Assembly (NCBI RefSeq): GCF_910592395.1
Contig: NC_088319.1
Coordinates: forward strand, 12,090,001 to 12,154,000
DNA length: 64,000 bases
Direction of reading: 5' to 3'
Source: Lineus longissimus
Taxonomy: Eukaryota > Nemertea > Pilidiophora > Heteronemertea > Lineidae
How positions within the stretch are numbered: the stretch's first letter is position 1; each line of letters begins with the position of its first letter. Under the pieces are notes generated by a model. It was not told the DNA's origin, searched no databases, and saw nothing but the letters and a program-made list of their open reading frames with translations. This document shows, one piece after another, positions 24,693-36,205 of this stretch. Both the position numbers and the translations under genes were made by a program.

Positions 24693-27024
24693 ATGCAAAG
24701 CAATATTTCAGTAAAATATCTGGATCAGACCGCCGGAACGCCAGCAATAATTTTTCTGGTCACACTGGCAAAGATCGTGACCCGCTATATTTGGATGGTG
24801 CCGGTTTTGATTGGTGTTCCCGGGAATATCATATCCATCCTGGTGGCCAATAGGAAGCACAATAGGGCTCTGTCGCCGTGCATCTACATGAAGGCAATGG
24901 CAGTGGCGGACACTGTGGAACTCCTCTCACAAGCCGTTGGCCTTCCAATTATGTACTGGGAAGAAGGACAGAATGTCGTCCATATTAGAGATGTGTTCTT
25001 TAAGTAAGTATCGCAACTGACAAGGATGTGCTATGTTGAGCGTTTTAGCTAAAAGCCACTGCGGTCACGGTACACTCTAAAAGTAAGGGTTTTTGAGCTT
25101 CTGAAAAACCTTATAGCGGTTTTTCAGCCAACACAACTATGCACCCCGCAGCAGTTTTCAAGGAACTGAAAAGAATTCAGGGGTTTGTCATTTCTCTCAA
25201 AATCCTCTGGGGGCGCATATTTCATTTGACTGAAAAACTCAAAACGATTTTTCAGAGCCTCAAATTCTTTTATTTTCAAGACTAACTAAAGGGCTGTTTA
25301 CACGGGACCAAATCAAACCCGACCAGACTAGACCAGATCAGATATCATTGCTCACGACGCCATAGACGTTATAGCCTCGTAGACGCTGGTAGTCCACCTC
25401 GCACATACGTTACATAAGCCCTTCGAAAATGCCGTTGCTACGCGCGCCGCTCCCGAACTTGCCTGTTGCCACATACCAGTTCCGGCAGTTCCAGTGGGGG
25501 CACCGCTTGTGCCCGGCCAATTATGAAATTTCCAATAACTACGTTTCCGTTTTCTTGCAGATATCATGTTTACATGATGTTGGCGAGTGCCATGCTATCG
25601 GGGATTTTCCTGGTCGAGATGAGCATTGACCGTCTGATTGCGGTGAGGTTCCCGATGGCTACCGCAAGGCTCTGTACCACCTCCAGGGCCGTAAAGACAG
25701 TGGCCATCACTACTGTCCTTGTGGTCATCTTTAACCTACAGCTCCCATTTGTACTGGTTTATGTCAGAGACCCTGCAACAGGTGATTTCATACTCATTTA
25801 AGCTTCTTTATGCCGCGCGATCGGCTAAAAATCAAAATGCGTTTAAGATTTTGTTACCGCTAGATTGACTCAAAATCTGCATTGAAAGAACTTTATTCAA
25901 ATCACAAATAAAGACAAAATTCTGTTAACTTTTTCCGTCGATGGCGGCGATCATGGAATGATCATGGAGGGGAAAGAAACTACCTTTCGTAAATTCCAGA
26001 TTTGGCAGGAAGACATCTTGTTCATTTCATCACAGCTATTTATTGCAGTTTTGATAATAATGTGCCATCTGACGTCCCTTTTTGATACAGAGAGGTAGGC
26101 CTACTGGTGATACTATACCTTAGATTGCATTGTCAATGGCCTAACTTGTCCGTGTTACACTCTTGAAATTAAAGGTTTTTGAGCTTCTGAATGACCTTTC
26201 AGGGTTTTTCAGCCAATACAATGCACTCCTTAGATATTTTTCAGGAAAATTTAATATCCTTTTAGATTTTTCACCGGGTACGAAACCTTAAAGGGTTTTC
26301 CATTTTCCTTAAAAACCTCTACCGGATACATACATGCATGTATTTGTGTTGGCTGAAAAACAATAAAAGGTTTCAAGCGCTCCAAAAAAACCTGAGTGTA
26401 CATTGTATGCTCATATCCACGATGTCACCTGTCTTGTGTGATCTCCATAATGGTACTGTTATGCATTGGAGATATGAATGCATCAACGAGCCTGCATGTA
26501 GTTTAACCCGCAAGTGATAATCTCTTATCCTAGGAACCGAGCTTCTGATGTTTCACGTCCCGGCCCATCCCGCCTTGGAAATCTTCGCAACTTTGTCCCA
26601 ACTGCTTCTGGGGACGGTAATTCCATTTTTCGTCATCTTGGGATGCAACATCGTCATCATCATCACCGTCAAAAGAGCATCAACGAAACGGACAAAGATG
26701 AACATCACAGGTCAAGGTCATGAGAACCGGAAGGACGAACAACACTTGACGCGCATGCTCGTATTCGTCAGTATGGCGTACATGGTGACGACATTGCCGT
26801 ATCGGCTCTATCATCTTTTGATGGACATCCCAGCGATTGGTGAGGTTTACAAGATGGATGAAACCTATTGGAAACTTCGCTATCAGGTCGAATCTTTTTC
26901 CGTCATGATTATTTGGTTTTTTAATTATGCGATTAACTTTTATTTGTATTGTATCGGGGGAGGGAAGAAGTACCGGGAGGATGCGAAGGAAGTTTGTAGA
27001 GGGTTGATCTCGTGCTGTTTCTAA
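24693..27024 (+). CDS. orphan class A GPCR, tandem paralogue A, three exons, 340 aa
   Basis: Exons are 24693-25003, 25561-25781 and 26534-27024. Donors are AA|GTAAGT and CAG|GTGATT; acceptors are TTCTTGCAG and TTATCCTAG; intron phases are 2 and 1. The frame is complete from ATG to TAA. Features in order: NIS glycosylation site (4-6), TM1 with GVPGN (41-45), TM2 with MAVAD (Asp73), TM3 ending in DRL (127-129, for DRY), TM4, TM5, a basic third inner loop, TM6 lacking CWxP (TTLPYR) and TM7 with NFYLY (312-316, for NPxxY). A short tail carries CC near the end. No cysteine lies where the TM3 and second-loop disulfide partners belong. The next gene downstream is a close paralogue with the same structure. 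The ligand is unknown; a peptide-like or chemosensory lineage-specific receptor is an inference. Confidence 0.88.
25071..25282. repeat. fold-back repeat in GPCR A intron 1
   Basis: It begins TACACTCTAAAAGT and includes GGTTTTTGAGCTTCTGAA and TTTTTCAGCCAACACAA. It ends with the inverted counterpart TTTTTCAGAGCCTCAAA. The same family lies in intron 2 (26156-26401), and a fragment lies at 51995-52062. Confidence 0.6.
26156..26401. repeat. fold-back repeat in GPCR A intron 2
   Basis: The ends are TTACACTC on the left and GAGTGTA on the right. GGTTTTTGAGCTTCTGAA and TTTTTCAGCCAATACAA on the left mirror TTGTGTTGGCTGAAAAA and GGTTTCAAGCGC on the right. Members of the family sit in both introns of the same receptor gene. 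Confidence 0.65.
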
Positions 27025-28011
27025 ACAGTTAATATAAGCTTGTAGTCAATGTGAACCAGTGTCGCCGGTAGGCTTATTTTGTAACTCACTTAGTCCTCTT
27101 CATGCCAAGGCACATAAGGCTTCAATCTTCAGTCTCGACCCAGTTCGGTCGGCAGCCTGTCTGGTGATGTTTCCCCAGGTCAGACCAAGCTGCCATCTTG
27201 CCAATGTGAACAACTGTTATCGTCGCCGGCAGGCTTGTTTTGTAAAATAACGGCTTTTTGCCGACCACAAATCCGCCGGAGTACAACCAATTCAATATCA
27301 CACTGTGTCGGGCGAGGAAACCAATATTTGCCGGGGGTGATCACAAATCGGTCTTATGAAGACAAAATCACAAGTAGAAGACCGGTAGATCTCTTTAACG
27401 AGTTTAAGGATGCAGAACAGACATTTGCCGCGTTTGAAACACAGTTACCTGATACCTACTTTAAAGACTGCATGAAGTGGTTGCACCAACATACATTCGC
27501 TTTATCAACATGCATACAAAGAGAAAAATAGGTAACGTTATTCCAGCCTGGAACACTACTCCTCTCAAAATTTCTGTTTTTTATCGGCATCTGCGATCAC
27601 ATTACACTATACGCCTTCTCATACAACAAGGAGCGGCCGCGGAAACGTTGAGCCGAAATCTGAGTTAATACTAAAGTTCATTCATGGCCGCTCGAGTGAC
27701 GCTGTATTAGTTGCAGTAATTTGGACTCCATCCAGATTTCAAAGGTGAGAGAGGACTTCTACACGTCAACGCATGAATGCGTAGCCCAGAGATAAGGTAA
27801 TTCTTCGTTCTCGGAACAGGATAGCGAAACCTCACTAATGCCATACGCAGGGTGATCCACCGACAACCAGTGCGTTCCCCTCGATCACTCTCCTCATACG
27901 TTCAAGCGAAAAGAGCACATCAACATTTTACGAGGACACACTTTCCATCTCGGCGCTTCCCCGTGAATATTGTTGCAGTGAGTTTTCGCGTTGATATTCC
28001 TGTATTCCGAT

Positions 28012-28222
28012 TGGCTGATTTATGTGCTAGGCCATTGTTTCCTGGCCGATGATTGGTCGATTTACGGTTTAGACCGTTATTCCTGGCTAGTGATTGACTA
28101 AATTATGGTCTACGCCATAATTTCTGGCCTGGGATTGATTGATATACGGCCTAGTCCATAAATTGGCGTTGATTTACGGCCTAGACCATCGGCATTTATG
28201 TTCACTCCGGCCTATACCATGA
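28012..28222 (+). repeat. tandem repeat (~50-bp unit, about 4 copies) upstream of GPCR B
   Basis: Units carry TGATTTACGGCCTAGACCAT with variants (GATTTATGTGCTAGGCCATT, GATTTACGGTTTAGACCGTT, AATTATGGTCTACGCCATAA). Most are followed by TTCCTGGC. The array ends about 90 bases before the start codon of the second receptor gene, so it lies in its promoter or leader. Confidence 0.6.
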
Positions 28223-28310
28223 AAATGACGGGCCAGCTTTATAAAGGTATTTTAAAGGCATCCGAAACTCGGTGGATCACCGTATTAAAATGTGTTTCAG
28301 ACTTGCCCCG

Positions 28311-30931
28311 ATGGAGAACGATTCGAGCTCAACATTCTCCGTGACACGCGCGGGTGACACGCCCAGCGAAACACCAGACTACCAATTTCTCATAACCTTC
28401 TTCGTTTTCCTGACGCAATATTTTTGGATCGTGCCAGTGGTGTTAGGCGTTCCCGGAAATGTTCTATCCATCTTCGTGGCAAATAGAAAGCACAACCGGG
28501 CGCTGTCCCCGTGCATCTACATGAAGGCAATGGCCGTGGCGGATATGCTCGTACTCATCCAGCAGGCTATCGGGCTTCCATTGCTATATACTGATATTGG
28601 TGCACAGATTGTCTACAGGAGGGATATCATTCATAAGCAAGTATATAATCTGTTGCAGGCCGAGGTATCAAGACAAGCAACAAACTTACAACCCAAGTAT
28701 TGGCCGCCGTACACGCATGTACAAAGGCTAATACCATTAGCCGCCACGGGTGGCGCTGATCAGCCACTGCTGGGGCCATTCTCCAAAGCAGCGATAATAT
28801 TCAAGCAAATTTGGAGGATACTGCCTCATCACACTACTATCACTGCGCAAGGAGGATGTGCTGGGGCATGTGTCGGCACGTGGCGGACTAACAATGTACG
28901 ACGGCCATTACTTGGGGCGTACGTACGCGATGGAATCGTTGGTCCAACTTTCGAAACATGCACATTGCTTGGATCCGTTGTTCAAAAGCAATTCACGTAA
29001 TCCCTAACGGTTACGTTAGGTATCCTAAAAAGCGTTATTTTCCCGTTAATCCTTTTAAAGAATTTCACGTTTTAATTTAACGACGTGGTTTTCAACAGCC
29101 TAGCGCTGATTCAGCCCGGAGTTGCGCGCCACTTACGCGAAGCAGGAGGGGTGTCAATTGTGACTTGGACTGTAGAAGCACTTACAATTACAAATAAGCC
29201 TAAAATCCAAATATCGTTTTCTTGTATTCTTTGCAGATGCCATGTGTACATTTATTTCACGTGTGCCATGCTCTCGGGGTTTTTCCTGGCTGAGATGAGC
29301 GTTGACCGTCTGATTGCGGTGAGGTTCCCAATGGCTGCCCCGCGAATCTGCACCACCTCCAGGGCCATCAAGACCGTCATCATCACTGCCATTTTCGGCA
29401 TCATCTTTAACTTCCAGCTTCCTTTTGTGATGGTTTATGTTAAGGACCCCGTTTCAGGTAAAATCGTGGTATATTAGTGTTTTTCATATCGTTCTGGCCA
29501 AAGGTACTTAGTTAAACTCCGGAATGTGACCAGATGACATTTACCAGAAGATAGTGGTGTTGCTCAACACTAAATTATCCTTAGGGGAGGCCAAACAAAT
29601 GCTCTTTAACGGTGTCAACTCAAGCCGATCAACTTACTATGCCGCCGGCTGCCCAACATTACAGCCGACTTCGAGACTGCCACAGCGTGCATCTCAAAAA
29701 TTCCGAACGCAGAAGACGAAGAAGCTAGGTTTATTTTATCGCAGGTAGCAGCACTGACAGATTTTCGTTACAGGTACCTGCAATGGTCGCCGCAAATGAG
29801 AGGTTTTTGTTGCCAGCGTTGATGATCTTAATTCGCTGCAACAAAAACCGCTTGTCTGCAAGGCGTTTCAGTGACAACATTGCTGCTTGGCAGAAATAAC
29901 CCAGGACCCCGTTGTTGAAAACAAGTTTTCGCTAACTTGGCGCTTTAGTGACAACACGGCCGCTAAGCGGAAATAACCCAGGACCTGTTGTTCAAAACAG
30001 GTTTTCACTTACTTTGCATTTAACTTTAACTTTAACTTAGCGTTAAATCTAATGGGCTTAACAGACTGGGACAACTTGGGCGTGTGATTTACCTGGCCAG
30101 GAGGATAATGTACCAATTTGACACCATGCGCCGCCACTAGTAGTATTACACTGATGCCGTTCTCGGATAACGATTATCACCAGTGTTGGAAGGCAGTTTT
30201 GGGCATGGCTTCTGAATTTCAGGCAGGCCTAAGGTTACACCCCGTTCTAGTGCATTTTTTATTGCAGTTTAACGAGTTTTCATTAATCGGTTTGGAGAAG
30301 TTGTGGTCCTGCTGGAAGCCGTTTTTGTACAAAAAAACCAACATATCTTATGTCCAAGTTGGCCCTTTAACGCTAAGTTTAATAATGACACATAACTTGC
30401 TTCAAGCAACCTGGCCCTGAGCAGTTTATCATAATAGTTTCCCTTTCAGGAGCTGAGGCATTATTATTCGACGTTCCAAATAATAAAGCAGTAGAAATCT
30501 TCGCCTCTTTATCACAAACACTTTTAGGGACAGTTTTCCCATTCATTATCATATTTGGGAGCAACGTTATCATCATAATTGCAGTCAAATCAGCTTCGGA
30601 GAAAAGAGCCAAGATGAGCGAAGGCCAAGGTCAAGGGAACCGGAAAGAGGAACAGCACTTAACGCGCATGCTCATTTTCGTCAGCTGCGCGTACGTCGTG
30701 TCGTCACTACCGTTTCGACTTTATATTTTATTGATAGACATACCGGAAATAGGTTGGATTTACAACATGGATGACACCTACTGGAATCTTCGTTATGCTG
30801 TACAAGGATTTTTCGTATTCGATGTTTGGTTATTTAATTATGCTATCAACTTTTATTTATACTGCATAGGGGGTGGTGTAAAATACAGACGAGATGCCAA
30901 GGACGTTTGCAAAGAGTTGGTTTCATGTTGA
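28311..30931 (+). CDS. orphan class A GPCR, tandem paralogue B, three exons, 342 aa
   Basis: Exons are 28311-28636, 29237-29457 and 30450-30931. Intron phases (2 and 1) and the 221-base middle exon match paralogue A exactly. The first intron begins GC, not GT (CATAA|GCAAGT), a known minor donor type; reading it any other way breaks the frame. The start is taken at ATG 28311 (MENDSSS, with NDS glycosylation site). An upstream ATG at 28290 is also in frame, and a TTTCAG at 28299-28300 hints at a spliced leader exon. Landmarks: GVPGN in TM1, MAVAD in TM2, DRL at 132-134, NFYLY in TM7 and KYRRDAK in the tail. One cysteine (110) precedes TM3, but the second outer loop has no partner. Decayed copies of the exon's end follow the stop. 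AATAAA at 31294 may be the poly(A) signal. Confidence 0.87.
29863..30015 (+). repeat. tandem duplication (~77-bp unit, 2 copies) in GPCR B intron 2
   Basis: GGCGTTTCAGTGACAACA...AAATAACCCAGGACC...GTTGTTGAAAACAAGTTTTC is repeated with changes as GGCGCTTTAGTGACAACA...AAATAACCCAGGACC...GTTGTTCAAAACAGGTTTTC. Confidence 0.65.
30068..30385 (-). repeat. interspersed repeat, TAGTGGCGGCG family, copy 3
   Basis: This is the inverted counterpart of 8275-8590 and lies within intron 2 of GPCR B. Shared blocks include GACACCATGCGCCGCCACTA, GAATTTCAGGCAGG and GTTGTGGTCCTGCTGGAAGC. Confidence 0.7.
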
Positions 30932-30982
30932 TTTTGGCAAAACACAATGATCTGTTGATCGATGGGCTATTGCTGCAATCAA

Positions 30983-31260
30983 TATTTGAACATTTCCGCC
31001 GAAAGGCTTGTTTAGTCGAAGAGTTACGTTATCAAAATTGATTCATATGCTGGCTATACAGGGGCAGTAATGAAAATGAAACCGAGACACTCAAAACAAA
31101 CGCAATATGCATAATTATAATTCTTTATCAGTCGCTTTGTGAACCATCTCACCGAAAGGCTCGTTTAACTTCATGATTACGTAATCAAAGTTTATCGATT
31201 TAGACAGTCACTTTAGACCTCATCGGAGGCAGTATAAAATACAGGAGATACGCTGTGAGA
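30983..31260 (+). pseudogene. decayed tandem copies of the GPCR B last-exon end
   Basis: At 31221-31250 the frame reads IGGSIKYRRYA, matching IGGGVKYRRDA from the true tail in 8 of 11 residues, with the shared run TAAAATACAG. Just upstream, ATCAAAGTTTATCGATTTA resembles the TM7 coding sequence. A weaker copy lies at 31028-31080. Two flank blocks, CCGAAAGGCTTGTTT near 30999 and CCGAAAGGCTCGTTT near 31152, show that the 3' flank was copied with it. The frames are broken and no receptor could be made. Confidence 0.45.
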
Positions 31261-31293
31261 TTCTGTATTATATGGGATTGGTAATTCCTTTTT

Positions 31294-31299
31294 AATAAA
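31294..31299 (+). terminator. possible poly(A) signal of GPCR B
   Basis: AATAAA lies 363 bases after the stop codon of paralogue B, at the head of an A-rich run. It is the first canonical hexamer I noticed in this flank. Confidence 0.3.
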
Positions 31300-32610
31300 A
31301 AAAAACATTATCTGCAGAAACTAATGGGCTGATTCAGTCAAGTTGTGAAGTCTGTTGCCCCAAACCTGTTTGGCATTTTCCGCAAAGCGCCCTTCAAACG
31401 TGCAATTTAATCGCTGCGACATGCGATTAAAATCAAATTCGTCGATAATCGCTCATTTGCAGTGAGACGAGAGATCCTTGAGTCGCACGTTGCAGTGATT
31501 ATATATCGCGGGTACATCTACTCGGCCATCAGCTCTATAGTACTATGGTGTGATTTACAACTTTGCGGAAATATGTCCGTTTTTAATTGTTGATTACAAA
31601 TGTAAAGCTCAAATTTTCCATTTTTGATTATATTTATTGTAAAATCGCTAAATGTAAACCACCGCGACCGCGAAAATGTTCTTGTCAACATTGTTGTGAC
31701 GTCATCAACGAAAACGGCATCGAAGCGAGCCGTCCGGCGGGATTAAACCATCAATTTCTCGAAAATGTGCATTTCTATTCGAAAACCTTACCGATTTATG
31801 AGAAAGTGACGTAGTCATTTGTCAAAATCAGCTAAAACATTATATGGTGAAATTTGACACGAGTTATCCTTTAAACTACGGTTCAACTAAACTGTGGTCA
31901 TTGGATCTGCCGTGATGAAGCAATCCGGGGGGGGGTGACATGAACAGCTCCCAGCTAAATTTACCGCGGATATAAAGGTTTAAAACCTTAAATTGAAATC
32001 GCGCGAAAAGCTTTTCTCCCGGCGACAGAATCTCATTACACTGGTGCCATCCAGAACTTCAGGTCAACACTTGGCACTAACGACCGAGCTCAGTAACATG
32101 TGCGAGGGGAGGAGCATACGACTGACCCTGGTTTTCGAGGATGCGCAGGTCTGCTCTTGGAGTGAACTACAAACCTGGCCGACACCATTGCCGATTAGTT
32201 GGACACTTTTAAGACAGAGGGCAGCACAATATGTTGCCGGACTGCCAGTAAATCTCATTGTCGCATTCGTATATCATTATCATATTCTAGTCCGTGTTAC
32301 TTCCATTCCGAGACACATTTTTCGAGGACTATGATATGACTCATTCTTCAGTTGATACCATGGCATCATGCCACGGTCAGTGAATGATAGAATTCCAGGG
32401 AATTGACAACAATCAGAAGAGAGACAGTGTCAACCCGATTGTCACAACCTGTCCCGGCTATAGGGACACTCGATACGACAGTTGGTATGTGCAGTCACAG
32501 ACGGACACGGCAGCCCGTGATTTACCCATACATGGGTAGGGATTGCGAGCCATGCTCCAAGCAGACATGATACTCAAGCATATCAACTATCGATGTTACA
32601 ATGACAAGAG
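31300..32610. other. intergenic, no gene recognised
   Basis: No coding domain or clear repeat was seen between the receptor pair and the minisatellite region. The 113-residue frame at 31993-32334 matches nothing I know. Confidence 0.4.
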
Positions 32611-32639
32611 TTCCGATCATAAGCGGGGAGGGTGGTCGG

Positions 32640-32945
32640 GGGCTTGCCTAGCTTAAAGTACCAAGGGTGCAGATCGGGGACCAGCCCGGAGTGATGTACC
32701 CAGTGTCTGATCGGGTGCTTGCCCAGGATAATGTGTTCAAGGTTGCAGATCGGGAGCTTGCCCAGGATGATGTACCAAGGGTGCAGATTGGGATGTTGTC
32801 TAGGATAATGTGCCCTATGTACAGATCGGGGACATGCCCAAGATGATGTACCCAGGGTGCAGATTAAGAGCTTGCCCTGGATGATGTACCCTATGTACAG
32901 ATCGGGGCATGCCCAAGATGGTGAACCCTAGTGGGTTACAGATAA
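32640..32945 (+). repeat. minisatellite, ~38-bp unit, 7-8 copies
   Basis: Repeated variants of CAGATCGGGGACTTGCCCAG followed by GATGATGTACCCAGGGTG. Units start near 32672, 32707, 32750, 32784, 32822, 32860 and 32897. A single stray unit is at 33180-33225. Confidence 0.75.
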
Positions 32946-35900
32946 AGGAATGACGCATTTCTCTTTAAATTCCTTTTCATGGTCGTCGTCTATTGACGAA
33001 AACACTAAGAGGAACATTAAAAATGTTACACCAGTGAGAGATGCCCTGTATATGACGTAACGTTTTATGTCACATTCAAGTGAACTCGAGACCCTGTCGA
33101 ATAACGGCTCGTGGTGTCTTCAGCGTGGTAAAGGAAACAGTCTATCGTCTGGGACGGTGATGTACGTTGAGAAAACATAGCGGGAGCGTGCCCAGTTTGA
33201 TGTGCCAGGGGTACAGATCGGGCATCTCCGGGCTTCTACTGGAAAAGACATATTTAAGATAAGTATATCTCCTCCTTCCGGCTTCACGGTCGAAAAAGGG
33301 TGGCTGTGAAGACGGTTGGGGAAAGACGGTTGTGAATGTGAACGAAACATGCAGAGATGAGATCAGATTGAGACGAAATAAGACTGTAGAAAGGAGATAT
33401 GCCAGTGATGAGATGAGACGGAGACGGAAGAAGACTATCGTGAAGATGAGGGGAATGGATGCATGGGACAAAGGTAGCGCGAGAAGGATGGCTTTGAGGA
33501 CAGGAGTAAAGACGAACGGAAGAAAGGTGGCTATGAATCCTAGATGAGAGATGTCCGAGGTGTGATGAGACGACGACGAGAGCATAGTTTCATGACGACG
33601 AGAGGAATGGGATGAGACGGCAGAGGACGGCTGAAAAGGTGGGAGGAGGAAATAATGGCTGTGAAGACGAGAAGAGTGATGGCTTAGATGAGATGAAATG
33701 CGGACGAAAGAAGACAGTCATGAAGACGAGAGGAATGGCAGGTATGCGGCACAGATGGAAGAGGTGGGCTTCGAAGACGGGAGGAGGAAGGATAGCTGTA
33801 AAAGCGAGAGGAGAGATGTATGAGATGGGTTGAGACGGAGACGAGAGAAGACTCTGATTTGATGCGAATGTGATGGGACCGTAATGCACGCGGTCGGATG
33901 CGAAGAAAGGAGGAAAGAATTGACATTGAATATGAGGTCTCCCACTGATGAGACGAAGACAAATGGGATGAAAGGGATGTGACGAGACAGAGATGACAGA
34001 GGACGGCTGTCGATACAGGAAGAGGAAAGATGGCTGTGAATATGAGAAGACAGTTGTCAGAAATAAGTTGAGACGGAGACGAAAGAAGACTGTCATGTTA
34101 TGAGAATGCGACGAGACATATCACTGAGCACGAGGACGGATGCGAAGAAGGGAGGAAGAAAATGGCATTGAATATATAAGATCTCCCACGGGTGAGACGA
34201 AGACAAAGGGGGTGGGAGAGGTGTGACGAGTTAGTAGTATTGTGACGAGACAAAGACGACAGAGGACGGCTGTCAATGCAGCAGGAGGAAAGATGGGTGT
34301 GAATACTAGAGGAGAGATGTACGTTCGAGATTAGATGAGACGAAGGCGATGTTGAATACTAGAGGGACGTGACGATACCTAGACGGCAGCAGACGGCTTT
34401 GAAGCGAGAGGAGAAAAGACGAGTATACGAATGATGTTCGAAATGAAATGAGACGGAGACGAAAAAAAACTGTCTTAAATACGACTAGAATGGGATGCAT
34501 GAGGCGGAGACAGTAGATGACGACTAGCTATAAATGTGGGAGGACGAAAGATAGCTGTGAATACTAGAGGAGATATGCTAGTGATGAGATAAGACAGAGA
34601 AGAAGGAAGATCATATTAAAGACGAGAGGAATAGCATGAGACAGTAAGATAACAAAGCAGGTGTTATACGGGAGGAGAAAAGATGGCTTCGAAGACGAGA
34701 AGAGAGATGTATGAGAGGAGAAGAGACGGAGACGACAGAAGCCTGTCATGACGACGAGAGGAAAGGGACAAATGTGGCCGAGATAGTAAAGGGGGAGGTG
34801 GCTGTGAAGACAGGGGAGATGGCTCTGAAAACGAGCGGACTGTTGTCCGAAATGAGATGAGACGGATACGAAAGAAGACGTATCTCCTGTCTTAATCACA
34901 GCCGTCATTCTTTCCACCACCTTCGAAACTGTCCTCTGTCGTCTTTGTCTCATGCATCCTATTTCTGTTGTATTCACGAGAGTCTTTTGTCCTTCGGCCT
35001 CCCGTCTTCACAGCCGTCCTCTGCCGTTTCTGCCACATACCTCCCATTCCTCTCTTCTTCAAGACAGTCTGAAGAGAGGCAAGAAAACACAAGATTATCA
35101 TGACGACGAAAAGAATGGGAAGAGACAGAGATGACAACGAATGGCAGGGGGGAGAAAGGTGGATGTGAAATTGTGAGGAGGGATGTTGGAGATGAGATGA
35201 TAGGTGACGACATAAGACTGTCAGGTGATTAAAATGTGATGAGGTAGAAAATAATGAGGCCGGCTGCTCGAACGACGGGGGGACAAGATGGTAATGAATA
35301 TCAGAGGACAGATGTCCGAAATGAGTTGAAATGGAGACGAAAATAGGTTATCACAGATACAACAGGAATGGATGCATGACATGGAGACAGTAGAGTATGG
35401 GTGTGACGACGGAAGGAAGAAAGAACGATGGCTGTGAATATGAGAAGGGAGATGTCCGGGTTGAGATGAGACGGAGACGAAAGAGGATAATCATGAAGAC
35501 GGAAGGAATGTGATGAGAAGGAGACGACAGGGACGGCTGTGAAGACGGGAGGAGTAAAGATGGCTTTAAATTCTATTAGAGAGAGATTTTGGAGACGACT
35601 TGTGACGGAGACGAAAGGAGCCTACCATGAAGACGAGAGGTATGGGATGACAGAGACGACAGAAGACCGCTCAACTCGGACATCTCTCCTTTCGTATTCA
35701 GAGCCATGTTTCCTCCCCCGTCTTCACAGCCGTCCTTAGCCGTCGCCGTGCATTACCTCTTGTCTTGTCCAATTTCTCTCGTCTACAAGATGGTCACTCG
35801 TAGAGCATCTCAACTCTGGCATCTGTCCTCATGTATTCACAACCATCGCTTTTCCCCCGTCTTCACAGCCGTCTTCTGTTGTCTTTGTCGCACCCAAATC

Positions 35901-36205
35901 CACTCGGTTTCAAGGTCTTCTTTCCTCTCTGTCTCATCTCAACTTGGACATGACGGTAGGAGGACAGACGGCTGGGAATTCAAGAGGAGAGATGTCCGAA
36001 ATCATGTCTTTTTCACATCTCATTTCGGACATCTCTCCTCTCGACTTCTTAGCCGACTGTCCTCCTCTCGTTTTCACAGCGGTCCTCATCCGTCTCTGTT
36101 TAATCACATTCCTCTCGACTGAACGATGGTCTTCTGTATCTGTCTCATCTCAACACTGACATCTCTTCTCTCGGATTCTCAGCCGTCTGTCCTCCTACTG
36201 TCATG

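Noticed and set aside
28272-29000. A longer single-exon reading of GPCR B running past the first exon
   Set aside because: Its first codon is GTG, and sequence past 28636 loses all similarity to paralogue A exactly at the splice junction.
31993-32334. A 113-codon frame between the receptors and the satellite
   Set aside because: No domain, no splice context and no repeated copy to support it.
32640-32945. A CRISPR-like array
   Set aside because: Units are contiguous and diverged, with no unique spacers, and the genome is that of an animal.
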